Source: Petunia secreta
Taxonomy: Eukaryota; Streptophyta; Magnoliopsida; Solanales; Solanaceae
Assembly: GCA_029990175.1 (NCBI GenBank)
Contig: JARKIP010000023.1
Coordinates: 26,369,501-26,433,500 of the forward strand
Reading direction: 5' to 3'
Length of the DNA: 64,000 bases
Of the stretch, positions 24,301-35,468 are shown one piece after another. Every line of letters begins with the position of its first letter. The stretch's first letter is position 1. The translations under genes were made by a program, and so were the position numbers. Below the pieces are notes generated by a model that was not told the origin of the DNA, did not search any database, and was given only the letters and a program-made list of their open reading frames with translations.

Positions 24301-24699
24301 CTAATATAAGCAGCCTTTTGCGATTAGCTTCCTTGCCTTAAGGTAAGAAATAAACAGACCCTTTGGCGATGCAGAAACACCCTGCCACTCTATAGCTAAT
24401 TCTCCTGGAAAGTGAATCTGGATTGTCTTCGCTCTATAGTCAACATTAGCATAACAAGAAGACAACCGGTCCATACCAAGAATAACATCGAAATCAACCA
24501 TTTCTAGCTCAATTAAGTCAGCTGTAGTGCTATGGTCACCAATCATCACAGTGCAACCTCTATAAGCACGCCTAGCTACTACTGAATCACCAACATGAGT
24601 GGCTACCTCGAAAGGTCTAATAGCCTCTGGTTCTATTTTAAATTTGATAGCAACAAAGAGAGTAACATATGATAGTGTAAAACCTGGATCTATCAACAC
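24301..24699 (-). pseudogene. pol: Element F protease
   Basis: Retropepsin active site LIDPGFTLSYVT (Asp-Pro-Gly, the usual form in this lineage), followed by DFDVILGMDRLSS, where ILGMD is the conserved C-terminal hallmark. An in-frame stop separates it from RT at 24301, and the stretch upstream (24700-24848) has further stops. Confidence 0.8.
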
Positions 24700-24839
24700 A
24701 TATACATCGAGAGAATTTACTGACAGAATTCCTGTGACTACATCTAGTAAAGCCTCTTGGTCCTGTCAACCAATAAGAGAATAGGTGTGATTCTAAGGAC
24801 CGCCTGCTGTAGGAGCTCCACTTTGGCCTCTACCCCAAC

Positions 24840-25007
24840 CTGTTGGTGCTTAAGGAACCCGCCCCTGAGGGCGTGCAGGTGCTGAGAAAGATACTACTGA
24901 TCTAGCTGGCTGGGCTGCACCACTACTACCCCGAGTCGGGCAATCTCTCATGAAATGGTTTGCCTCGCGACAAATATAACAAGTATCAAGTCCTAACTGA
25001 CATGGTC
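24840..25007 (-). pseudogene. gag: Element F gag, C-terminal zinc-knuckle part
   Basis: Continues gag after insertion E1. A CCHC knuckle CYICREANHFMRDC (Cys-X2-Cys-X4-His-X4-Cys) binds genomic RNA in the family. It is followed by a Gly/Ser/Ala-rich stretch and a TAA where glutamine is expected (about 24848). The duplicated target TGGTC lies at 25003-25007. Confidence 0.82.
25003..25007. repeat. Target-site duplication of E1, left copy
   Basis: TGGTC directly before the LTR end TTACACGACC. The identical pentamer follows the other end at 29824-29828. Confidence 0.88.
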
Positions 25008-25669
25008 TTACACGACCCGGAATCCGGCTAGGCCGTGCCTGCACCCGACATCCTCCCCTAGACCCGTCGGGCGAACCCTTACTAATTAAATTAGGAAAAT
25101 AAATATAACAATTCATGAATAAGGACAAGACTTAAAAAAACACAAGCATACTGATACCTCTAAGCTGTACAAAAGAAATTACAGCTGACTACCCAACATA
25201 CTAGGTTTAGGGCTATCTAGACTAGACATCTAAGAGTACAGAAGAAGACAAATACCTCATGAAGGGAGCAAAATGCAACTGAAATAATAAACATAAAACT
25301 GGTGGCCATCCAGAATAAAAGCTGGCTCACCCTGACAGCTGAAGTCGTCTTCGCTCCTTCACAACGTGGCGAACTCAATCCTGGTGCGAACCTGCCGAAA
25401 CGAAATAGATAGATAAAAACAAATATCAAACAAGGGTGAGTCAAAAGGACTCAATAAGTGGGGCATACTAGCCACCTCACAGGATAGGATAGCTAGCCAG
25501 GGAGAAAACAAACAAATAGACCAAATTCCTCTTATTTAAATTATGAAAAGGCAGAGCCAGATAATAATTAGAAGCACGTATGGAATAACAAACTCATCAA
25601 CAACCAGGAACGTAAGATAGCCAGAACATATAGGTATCCCGAACACATCAACAATCAGAAATACATCCT

Positions 25670-26000
25670 GTTGCGGCGTACAACCCGTTCCATATATTCA
25701 TACTGTCGCGGCGTGCAACCCGATCCATATATTTATTCCGTTGCGGCGTGCAACCCGATCCATATATTTCTACCGTTGCGGCGTGCAGCCCGATCCATAT
25801 ATTTATTCCGTTGCGGCGTGCAGCTCGAAGCATATACTTATTCCGTTGCGGCGTGCAACCCGATCCATATATTTATACCGTTGCGGCGTTCCAATCCATA
25901 TATTTATTCCGTTGCGGCGTGCAACCCAATCCATATATTTATTCCGTTGCGGTGTGCAACCCGATCCATATATTTATTCCATTGCGGCGTGTAACCCGAT
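25670..26000. repeat. 35-bp minisatellite in E1 3' LTR
   Basis: About 10 units carrying TTGCGGCGTGCAACCCGATC, one shortened. Related array with 9 units at 28078-28385 in the other LTR; absent from the E2 LTRs. Confidence 0.9.
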
Positions 26001-26179
26001 CCCCGCAACCCAGAATACAAGCCAGGAATATATAAGCAAACAGAGATATGTCCACGACATAGTATACATACCGCATACATAAAACACAACACAATACACA
26101 TAATAGTCAGTATGCGGTGCAATGAGATGGGATGAATGCGGTACGATGCAATGCAGTCACATATGCCTGATACTTATCT

Positions 26180-26640
26180 CTGGCACGGGACTCTCATCGT
26201 CTACCAAGAGATATATGTAATAATGATCCTTCACCGGCTCGGGACTCTCATCGATTACCGGGAAGTATATGCAATGATGACCCTTCACCGGCTCGGGACT
26301 CTCATCAATTACCGGGCAGTATATGCAATAATGATCCTTCACCGGCTCGGGACTCTCATCGATTACCGAGAAGTATATGCAATAATGACCCTTCACCGGC
26401 TCGGGACTCTCATCGATTACCGAGAAGTATATGCAATAATGACCCTTCTCATCGATTACCGAGAAGTATATGCAATAATGACCCTTCACCGGCTCGGGAC
26501 TCTCATCGATTACCGGGAAGTATATGCAATAATGACCCTTCACCGGTGCGGGACTCTCATCGCCAACCGGTAAGTATATGCAATAATGACCCTTCACCGG
26601 TGCGGGACTCTCATCGCCAACCGGGAAGTATATGCAATGA
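26180..26640. repeat. 53-bp minisatellite in E1 3' LTR
   Basis: Eight full units and one truncated unit with ACCGGCTCGGGACTCTCATC. The other E1 LTR has 6 (28555-28890). The E2 LTRs carry the corresponding sequence once (about 51295-51335 and 57785-57825). Confidence 0.9.
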
Positions 26641-27615
26641 TCAAAACCAGAGTGCAATGCTCATATGCAAAATGCAATACCAACAACAGGGCATAACATA
26701 TAGTATACAATGTAAATTCAAAGCTAAGGCGTAATGAGTATGCCTATCGGCAACTACACACGTAAGGAACACGTGGTAGAGTATCCACAAGGCCAAGTGC
26801 CTCTAAAGAAATGGATATAAAACCTTACCTCTCCCAAAAAGCTGACATTTCTAATCAACAACCGCTTTATCATTTGGTTTCATTGCCAAACGATCCCACT
26901 CTGAATGTTTCAGGGTGAAAATTCTACTTTTTTCCGGCCTCTTTTCTCATTTTCTGGCATTTTTTCCCTCACTGCGTTTTTTTCATTTCTCTCTGCTTCT
27001 CAATCATTTTTCTTACTGTTTTCGTACTTAGATATGCTAAGTAGCATATATGACTAGCATATATGCCACCGCTATTCATTTTAACTTTTTGTCTTTTTCC
27101 TTTTTTTTGTTTTCTTTTATTTTATTTTCTTTTTTTAACGAATATTAAAACGGTGCCCTACGATATTCGAAATAATTCCAACTTTTGTATACAAGTTGTA
27201 CAAAATATATGTAACATACTCGCGAAGGCAGATCTCAAATCAGACTCCCGAAATTGAAGATGCGAATTTAAATGAAAAGAAGTCAAATTATTTAACTTTC
27301 GGCATTTTAGTGGAAACTAGCCGAACAACATCGAAATTCACTTTCGAAAAATCACAAAAGTCACAAATAATAATAAGAACCTAACAGCACTTTCGGATTT
27401 CGATTCGGAGCTCGTTCGCCAAAACCGAGCTCCAAAATCCCTTTTTAATATTTATCGACAATAAAAACTGAAACCTTCTTCCGATGCCTACCAAACGATG
27501 TCTGATTTAGTTCAAATTTTACATATAAGTCCCAATGGATATTATGAATAATTTAAAATTATCGGCACGCCAATCGGAGTCCTAACTTCCGAAACGACTG
27601 ACCGAGGTCGTTTCA

Positions 27616-27632
27616 TCATCCTCCACTTAGAC
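27616..27632 (-). promoter_or_regulatory. Polypurine tract of E1
   Basis: The minus strand reads GTCTAAGTGGAGGATGA next to the 3' LTR start. The E2 counterpart (TATAAGTGGAAGAGAA, ending 56490) occupies the same place. Confidence 0.7.
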
Positions 27633-27967
27633 TAGCTTTTATTCCGGATGGCAACCAGTTTTATGTTTATTATTTCAGTTGCATTTTTCTCCCTTCATGA
27701 GGTATTTTTCTTCTTCTGTACTCTTAGATGTCTAGTGTGGATAGCCCTAAACCTAGTATGTTGGGTAGTCAGCTGTAATTTCTTTTGAACAGCTTAGAGA
27801 TATCAGTATGTTTGTGTTTTTTTTAAGTCTTGTCCTTATTCATGAATTGTTATATTTATTTTCTTAATTTTATTGGTAAGGGTTCGCCCGACGGGTCTAG
27901 GAGAGGATGTCGGGTGCCCGCACGGCCTAGCCGGATTCCGGGTCGTGTAAGTTGGTATCAGAGCCAG
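27633..27967 (+). repeat. Inverted U5 plus primer-site fragment inside E1
   Basis: The plus strand here carries the LTR 3' portion (ending GGGTCGTGTAA at 27950) and the primer site TGGTATCAGAGC (27953-27964) extended by CAGGT, which matches the plant initiator-Met tRNA complement for 17 bases. It then switches without a gap into antisense LTR. Orientation is opposite to both E1 LTRs. Confidence 0.85.
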
Positions 27968-28077
27968 GTAATAACTAGAAACACGTATGGAATCAAAAAC
28001 TCGTCAACAACCAGGAACGTAAGATAGCCAGAACATACAGGTATCCCAAACACATCAACAATCAGAAATACATCCTG

Positions 28078-28385
28078 TTGCGGCGTGCAACCCGTTCCAT
28101 ATATTCATACTGTCGCAGCGTGCAACCCGATCCATATATTTATTCCGTTGCGGCGTGCAACCCGATCCATATATTTATACCGTTGCGGCGTGCAACCCAA
28201 TCCATATATTTATTCCGTTGCAGCGTGCAACCCGATCCATATATTTATTCCATTGCGGCGTGCAACCCGATCCATATATTTATATCGTTGCGGCGTGCAA
28301 CCCAATCCATATATTTATTACGTTGCGGCGTGCAACCCAATCCATATATTTATTCCGTTGCGGCGTGCAACCCGATCCCCGCAAC
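28078..28385. repeat. 35-bp minisatellite in E1 5' LTR
   Basis: Nine units of the TTGCGGCGTGCAACCC type. Confidence 0.9.
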
Positions 28386-28554
28386 CCAGAATACGAGCAA
28401 GGAATATATAAGCAAACTGAGATATGTCCACGACATAGTATACATACCGCATACATAAAACACAACACAATACACATAATAGTCAGTATACGGTGCAATG
28501 AGATGGGATGAATGCGGTACGGTGCAATGCAGTCACATATGCCTGATACCTATC

Positions 28555-28890
28555 TCCGGCGTGGGACTCTCATCGTCTACCAGGAGATATATGCAATAAT
28601 GATTACCGGAAAGTATATGCAATGATGACCCTTCACCGGCTCGGGACTCTCATCGATTACCGGGAAGTATATGCCATAACGACCCTTCACCGGCTCGGGA
28701 GTCTCCTCGATTACCGGGAAGTATATGCAATAATGACCCTTCACCGGCTCGGGACTCTTATCGATTACCGGGAAGTATATGCAATAATGACCCTTCACCG
28801 GTGCGGGACTCTCATCGCCAACCGGGAAGTATATGCAATAATGACCCTTCACCGGTGCGGGACTCTCATCGCCAACCGGGAAGTATATGC
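28555..28890. repeat. 53-bp minisatellite in E1 5' LTR
   Basis: Six units of the ACCGGCTCGGGACTC type, with a shortened one near 28600. Confidence 0.9.
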
Positions 28891-29823
28891 AATGCTCAAA
28901 ACCAGAGTGCAATGCTCATATGCAAAATGCAATACCAATAACAGGGCATAACATATAATATACAATGTAAATTCAAAGCTAAGGAACACGTGGTAGAGTA
29001 TCCACAAGGCCAAAGGCCTCCAAAGAAATGGATATAAACACTTACCTCTCCCAAAAAATTGACATTGCTAATCAACAACCGCTTTATCCTTTGGTTTCAT
29101 TGCCAAACGATCCCGCTCTGAATGTTTCAGGGTAAAAATTCTACTTTTTTCCGCCTCTTTTCTCATTTCTGGCATTTTTTTCCCTCACTGCATTTTTTTC
29201 ATTTCTCTCTGCTTCTCAATCATTTTTCTTACTGTTTTCGTACTTAGATATGCTAAGTAGCATATATGACTAGCATATATGCCACCGCCATTCATTTTAA
29301 CTTTTTGTCTTTTTCCTTTTTTTTTTTGTTTTCTTTTATTTTATTTTCAAAAATTAAAACGGTGCCCTACGATATTCGAAATAATTTCAACTTTTGCATA
29401 CAAGTTGTACAAAATATATGTGACATACTCGCGAAGGCGGATCTCAAATCAGACTCCCGAAACTCAAGATGCAAATTTAAATGAAAAGAAGTCAAATTAT
29501 TTAACTTTCGGCATTTTAGCGGAAACTAGCCGAACAACATCGAAATTCACTTTCTAAAAATCACAAAAGTCACAAATAATCATACGAACCTAACGGCGCT
29601 TTCGGATTTCGATTCGGAGCTCGTTCGCCAAAACCGAGCTCGAAAATTCCTTTTTAATATTTATCGACAATAAAAACTGAAACCTTCTTCTGATGCCTAC
29701 CAAACGATGTCTGATTTAGTTCAAATTTTACAGATAAGTCCCAATGGATATTAAGAATATTTAAAACTATCGGCACGTCAATCGGAGTCCTAACTTTTGA
29801 AACGAGTGACCGAGGTCTTTTCA

Positions 29824-30916
29824 TGGTCCCAAGTAGTGTCTACCATAATCTGGACATCTGGGATATGTCTAACTGGCATGTATAGAAGCACCACGACGCT
29901 GAAATCCTGAATTCTGTGATGCCTGACTAGCTGTAGAATGAGGAGGTCTATCAGATCTCGGGCCACGGGACTGTGGAGGTATACTAGCTGGTGGCTGTCT
30001 AATACTCTGCTGCATACTCGCTCCAGCTGTCTCTCCAAATGAACCAGAAAATTCGCCCCTCTTATGTGACACTCTATCCCTGTCAGCTCTCGATTTCTGC
30101 TTCCTCTCTTCAAGTGATAAAGCAAACGCCTGAATGTGTGATATGCTCATACCTAGCTGCATAGCAACAGTCATACACTCGTTCACCAGGTGTGGACCTA
30201 ATCCCACTACATACATGTGAATTCTATCCTCCATACTCGCTATAACCTTAGGGGCAAACCTTGCTAAAGAATTAAAGCGATAGTTATACTCTTCTATACT
30301 CAAACTTCCCTGTTTCAAGGTCAAGAACTGATCAGCACGTGCTCTCTGTGTCTCTATAGGCATATACTGACGAAGAAAAGCATCCGAGAATTCCTGTCAA
30401 GTCACCGGAGCAGCATCTGAACCTCTAGATAGCTCCCATGTTTGATACCACCCCGCTGCTAGGTCATGCAATCTGAAGGCAACTAACTCTATTGAATCCG
30501 TGTCTAACACATGCATGACCCTCAACACTCTGGCTATCCTCACTAGAAAATCGTGAGGGTCCTCTCCTGTACGCGATCCAGTAAAGACTGGATGCTATAG
30601 TCTGATAAAATCCCTGATCCTGGATCCAACATCCCCTGGGCATCTGCACTGTGCCGTCTAGCCTGAGCAACTACAACACTGGTTAATAATCTGATGGCAT
30701 CCCACACTTCCTACCCTGGCTATCAGGGTGAGGAGCTGGAGGTATGGTAGCTGCAGTACATCTAATATCGCCCTGAACTGAAGGGATATGTGAGGCCTCA
30801 AATGGAGCCTCAGGTCTGGACTCCTCACTCTCATCCACCTCAAATGGCACTCTACTAGTACCCTGGGTGGCAATAGCCTTGCCCTTCTGGGCAGTTGTTA
30901 GTTTCTTCTGCGGCAT
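29824..30916 (-). pseudogene. gag: Element F gag, N-terminal and capsid part
   Basis: The start at 30916 (MPQKKLTTAQKGKAIATQ) leads into a proline-rich region. The middle (30670-30464) is shifted. The capsid C-terminal part (30363-29869) carries ADQFLTLKQGSLSIEEYNYR, FNSLARFAPKVIASMEDRI and HIQAFALSLEERKQKSRADR. Next comes a Ser/Pro/Gln-rich stretch and YPRCPDYGRHYLGP, where E1 splits it; the reading continues at 25007. The first 5 bases (29824-29828, TGGTC on plus) are the right copy of the target duplication. Confidence 0.83.
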
Positions 30917-31105
30917 CGCTGTATTTAAAACATTACAGTTAGAAGGGTAAATTCTAAAATCATGGCCCTATCGAAAAATCTAGAGAAGAAAGAAAAACAA
31001 CCATCCTGAGATACCTTGTTGCCTCATGTTCATAAGTATGGCGCGGAACATACTCTTTAAGAAGACTCTACTAGACACGATCTGTAGACACCCTAGGACT
31101 GAACT
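30917..31105 (-). other. Short leader of element F
   Basis: Non-coding DNA between primer site and gag start; nothing else seen. Confidence 0.6.
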
Positions 31106-31117
31106 GCTCTGATACCA
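31106..31117 (-). promoter_or_regulatory. Primer-binding site of element F (initiator Met tRNA)
   Basis: The minus strand reads TGGTATCAGAGC, four bases from the LTR end. Confidence 0.92.
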
Positions 31118-31121
31118 CTTT

Positions 31122-33651
31122 TGTCACGAATCAACCTAGGGCCACGACAGATAACCGACACTGAGTGTCAATCATCGCTAAACCTACTAATAATCTATGA
31201 ATAATAGAGATGAGTTGGCAACCTGGTTATAACTACACACATATTTACTGAATACATAAAATCTGGAATGATGACAACACTATCACTAACTGACATACAT
31301 AACATACTGACAAAACCATACAAGGACATATCTGCAGGCCTCTAAGAGTGCTGAACTTAATGTACAAATAACGGAACAAGGCCCCGCCATACCCAAACTA
31401 GCTGACTGTACACATACCAAAAGATAAGCAACTCCAAGAGTAAGCGGAGTGACTCTAATAGCTGGTAGATGGCCAACTAACGTGGCCCAAGCGCTTATTT
31501 ATATGTACCTGTGCGGCATGAAATGCAGCACCCCAGAAAACGGCGTGAGTGTGATATGTACAAAGTATGTAAGGCATGAGCATATAATATATCATAGCTG
31601 AATGAAATTGTAAGGCTGGAATATAAATATGTAAGTCTGTAATAAAGAATAGCAATGTAGCTGGAAATCTGAAACACGAACTAAACATGATCTGAATAAT
31701 AAACAGAAGTCTAGCTGAATCTGAAACTGAAGGCTGAGCTGAACTATACTGTATAACTGACTGTGATATAACTGAGAACTGATAACTGGTAACTAGAATT
31801 TGGGAACTGATAGCTGTCAACTGATACTGACATTAAGAACTGATGGCTGATAACTTAGAACTGATAACTGGTACTAAGCTAAAACTGAACTATTATCTGA
31901 AGTGGCACTTGTCTGGTGTTATGGGCAATATCCCCCCAAATCAGGTAACTGAACATCTGAACTAGCCTTATGTATAGTCATGCAGTGCATACTGTGGCTA
32001 TATACGCGTATATAACAAACCCGACGGGTCTTATAGGCTATGTTCCTCCCATCCAGTAATATCTAGTCTCTCTGGTCAGAGTGTGTGAATGACTCCCGGT
32101 CATACTAGGTGTTTCAACTCTTTCCTGAACCATAGGGGATGTGTCCCCCAGATGGGTAGTATCACAGGTGACCGGAATGTGTGTCCAATGTCCAGCCTCT
32201 TTGAGGGACTCCAAATCACACATAATATGATCACAATATAAGCATATGCATGTATGAGGAATAACACATGTGGCAACAATATATATGAACTCAAAAGGAA
32301 TGATAAGAACACCCTAGATGGAATCATAGACACAACCTGGAACTTAAAATTTGTCTAACTCTTTGAATTTCTATAAAAATTTCGGCAGAGTTTCCCCTAA
32401 AAATGGATGATCCGCAAAAACAAAACCAGAACTATAACATACACGGTATTGGATACCCGAATAAAGTGATAACATAAACAGATTAAATGGATAACAAGAT
32501 GAGACGACCGGATGACATAACAAATCCGCAGACAGAATGTATGGGCAGCACCAGTGCCTTGTCTTGCGACCTAATGTTTAGGGTCTAAATCAAAGTTATA
32601 CATTTTATAGTTTTCATAAAAGTTTTAGATATGTATTGCAGAATTTTAAAAAATCTCAAATCATCTCAATATTAATTTTGTACAAATAGTTATGGTCAAA
32701 CTACTAACAACAGTCTGAAGATAAAAAAAATTTTCCAGATTTTAAAACATTTCGTACTGCTGTTTGGACATCTTTCACCTAGGTTTTTAGTACCAAATTA
32801 AGTATATACAAGGTTCCCTTGATACCATACATGTTCCCCATAAGACACACCAAGTTTGGAACTAAGACAGGCATTAAATGCTACAAGATAGATGCCTTGT
32901 CGAAAGAAAGGTTTAGCCTTACATACCTTTGATGTTTTTGCTTCTAAACCTCGTTTTCCTTGAATTCAAAAACTTCCAAAGCATAAACAAGCTATAACAC
33001 AAAAATTAGAAACTTTACTTAGCCATGAAGTAATTCTAAAACTTAAGATATAGATGAAAAGGAAGGTAGCACGGCGTTACCTTCGTCGCGTATAGCGTTT
33101 CTATGCAATCCATCCTCAATTTCGAGTTAAGATTGATGTTCTTCCTTCGAAAACCCTATCAATGGATTAACCTTCAAGAGAGAACTGTTTCTCTCATGAA
33201 TCTTCTAGAAAATGACGAGTAAAGAGATAACATTCCCTTTATTAATTGAAATATTTCACATTTAGCCATTTTTTGCGCTTATGTCCCTTTTTCTTACTAG
33301 ACTTCTGATGCTCGTATCTTTTTATCCAGATGTTGTATGAACAAACCATCAAAAGTGTTGGAAACTACACTCAAGGACATTCAATTTGGTATATGATATG
33401 TCCCCAAAAGACCTCATATAACACACAGAATTAATTTCTCAAAAAGCTTTGTTACAAGGCAAATCCTTAGTCGGTTTTTCCGCAACTTAAATCTGATTTT
33501 TCCCAAATTTTATATTCAATATATAAATGTCATATATAGTAATATTATGACTTTAAAGATACTTAAATCATTCTTAACATGTCATTAATGTAATATACGA
33601 TACTTTAGACATACTGGGCGCAACATAATCTTTGTAAAGTCGATCATTACA
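31122..33651 (-). repeat. 5' LTR of element F (about 2.5 kb)
   Basis: The inner end is certain (TGTCACGAATC next to the primer site). The outer end is placed at TGTAATGATCG on the minus strand (33651), but the two termini match only partly, so it may be off. A stretch of this LTR (31122-31290) is also found at 55188-55345. No coding seen; one segment (31740-31880) is rich in CTGATAACTG-type repeats. Confidence 0.65.
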
Positions 33652-35051
33652 AGTGTTACGATTTATCTAATTGGCAGATCCTAACTAGAAGACTTGTGAT
33701 ATAGTTAGGCACTTCTGGCACAGATCATGACCTGTGATATAGTTAGGCACTTGTGGCACAACCTACGGCTAAGTGGAGCCTAAGTGGGAGTATTTTTTTC
33801 CTACGTGATAGAGTAATACCAAGACCAATAAGAGATGATGGACTTCATAAATCGGATAAAACACATGCCCTAACCAGCCATACTTTGACCAGGCTACAAA
33901 AAACTTTGAGATTATTGACTTTTTCGAGAATAGAGGGGTCAAGAGTGATACGAAGCAAATTGAGCCAAAGCATCAACCATCAAGAGCCAAGCTTGAAGTA
34001 TATATAAGATGCAAGATCAAGAGCTTCAAGGGCTTCGGAGGAGGGGAAGATGATTCAATCCAAGTTGACTCAAGACCATTTACTCGGAATCAAAAGAGAT
34101 CCAAAATGCTCACCCACGCTTGGTTTGGAAGAGCTTTTGAAGATAGAGGCTCCGGAGATGACTTGAGGAGCTTTCAATTGAGCGCATGAGATGTTACAGC
34201 AATAGATGGACCACCTACAACATTGGGCGGACCACCTACTCCCTTAAGACCCCCGAATTTGGCTAAGTGTGAGATTCACACCTCTCTGAAGATACACCAG
34301 GCGGACCGCCCCTATGAACTAGGCAGACCACCTCATTTTGATGGTGTCACTGAAGCAGAGTAGGCAGGGCGCCTACTAGACCAGGCGGAGCGCCCATTTC
34401 TATTATGCCTTGACGGGATTTTTGGCTAGTTATTGTGTGTATTTCCTAATATAGCCCTATGTGGTCTTTAATGTTTAAACCCAACTTGTGGGCTTCTAGA
34501 AATTTCACCAACATGTAAGGAAGTACTATAAAGTCTTCCCAAAGGCTATTTACTTCATTCACCTCACCTGCAATATTGAATGATGAACATTTGAGAGAAT
34601 CTCAATAAAGAAAACCCTTGTGTGGGTTTGATTTTACTTGGTAGAATCCAAGTTGAACTTCAATTCTTTCTTGATCATTCTATTTGCGAGAGCCGAGTGT
34701 CTCTTGAGGATAGTTGCTTAGTATAGGTGACCACTGGCATTCACCCGAGGTGTATCGAGACTTAGTTTCTAGGTGCTACTTAGGTAATCGTTCAAGCTTC
34801 TTCTTGCTTTTATCTTTACTTTATAGCTTCCCCATTTTACCCCGTATCAAAGAGCCTAACTAGCTTCATCTTGATTTTATCTTTAGTTTATTGCTTCCCC
34901 ATTTTACACCGTATCAAAGAGCCTAACCAGCTCCTTTCACCATACCTTCTTGATAAGAGGTTAAATGTTTACCAGTGGTCGTGCTTATCAGATCCAAAAG
35001 GGTAGAGGACAAACATCGCTTGGTGAGTTGAGAGACGAGGAAATGTCGATT
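33652..35051 (+). repeat. J: LTR-like region with GC-box remnants and duplicated U5/primer-site end
   Basis: Two direct repeats of about 30 bp (TGTGATATAGTTAGGCACTT at 33694 and 33732). Then come decayed GC boxes (34210-34400, e.g. GGGCGGACCACCTA, AGGCGGAGCGCCC), a TATA-like CTATAAAG (34527-34534) and AATAAAG (34604-34610). A 64-bp tandem duplication (about 34798-34925) follows, each copy ending CGTATCAAAGAGCC, which resembles a damaged TGGTATCAGAGCC primer site. Together this looks like U3-R-U5 of a plus-strand LTR, perhaps related to A. No partner LTR or target duplication found. Confidence 0.45.
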
Positions 35052-35468
35052 CTAGTGTCTCGTAGGAGGTTTCATACATTGAGTATACACCAGGTGCTCA
35101 GCTTCCTGTAAACGATACGATAATTTATGATCATTACACATAATAGCTCTCACTACAGAAACATGGGATATAGAGCTAACTAAGGAACTTAATATCTGAC
35201 ATGAGATAGGAAAAAAGTCTTTAGTCACTCCACGTATGAAGAACCGCTTAGAAACTCCGAAGCACCAACTGACGAGACTAACAATTTCTCTAATGAAAAT
35301 AGAACATTTAGTGGCAAAAATTAGCTCACGATAACGCTCAGCCACTTGCTCATCTCCAATTATATATTGTCGCCGAGGATAGCCTAGCAAGTAAAAGGAA
35401 CTTCTGAATATACTTGGGCTGCTATGAACCAAATCAACAAATGGTGAGTTAATGCGAAAGTAAGCCAA
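35052..35468 (-). other. Unrecognised open frame of 138 codons
   Basis: An uninterrupted minus-strand frame starting MAYFRINSPF and ending KPPTRH. I do not recognise a domain; it has several hydrophobic stretches (for example FIREIVSLVSWCFGV) but no clear signal peptide. It lies between the LTR-like J and a minisatellite, with no promoter or neighbouring gene. It may be a chance frame or a relic of the DNA into which J inserted. Confidence 0.2.

Larger units (their letters stand above)
25008..27615 (-). repeat. 3' LTR of E1 with two minisatellites
   Basis: On the minus strand it starts TGAAACGACCTCGGTC (27615) and ends CCGGGTCGTGTAA (25008). It matches the E2 LTRs apart from the tandem arrays at 25670-26000 and 26180-26640. 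Confidence 0.85.
25008..29823 (-). mobile_element. E1: rearranged family-E LTR element without coding region
   Basis: It consists of a full 3' LTR (25008-27615), a 17-base polypurine tract (27616-27632), an inverted U5 plus primer-site fragment (27633-27967) and a 5' LTR lacking its R-U5 part (27968-29823). There is no gag or pol. The whole is flanked by the duplication TGGTC, so it sits in one insertion site in the gag of F. Comparison with E2 identifies each LTR part. Confidence 0.85.
27968..29823 (-). repeat. 5' LTR of E1, lacking about 550 bp of its 3' part
   Basis: Collinear with 25558-27615 of the other LTR, including both minisatellites with fewer units. The outer end is a decayed TGAAAAGACCTCGG. 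It lacks the normal R-U5 end and primer site in the correct orientation. Confidence 0.85.
23819..33651 (-). mobile_element. Element F: Ty3/gypsy retrotransposon split by C and by E1
   Basis: Minus-strand order is LTR (33651-31122), initiator-Met primer site (31117-31106), gag N-terminal part (30916-29824), insertion E1, gag zinc knuckle (25007-24840), protease (24699-24301) and RT (24270-23819), cut by LTR C inside the palm motif. The gag reading LGP resumes as CQLGLDTCYIC across E1 exactly, with the 5-base duplication TGGTC, which shows the two halves were one gene. The left part of pol lies outside the window. Confidence 0.85.

Noticed and set aside
25670..26035. Several overlapping open frames rich in RRATRSIYLF-like repeats
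   Set aside because: They come from the 35-bp minisatellite, which is open in several frames because its unit lacks stops; the peptides repeat and differ only by frame.
26136..26657. Repetitive frames on both strands (LHRLGTLIDYREVYA and YCIYFPVIDESPEPVKGH types)
   Set aside because: Translation of the 53-bp array inside an LTR, open on both strands; no sign of a gene.
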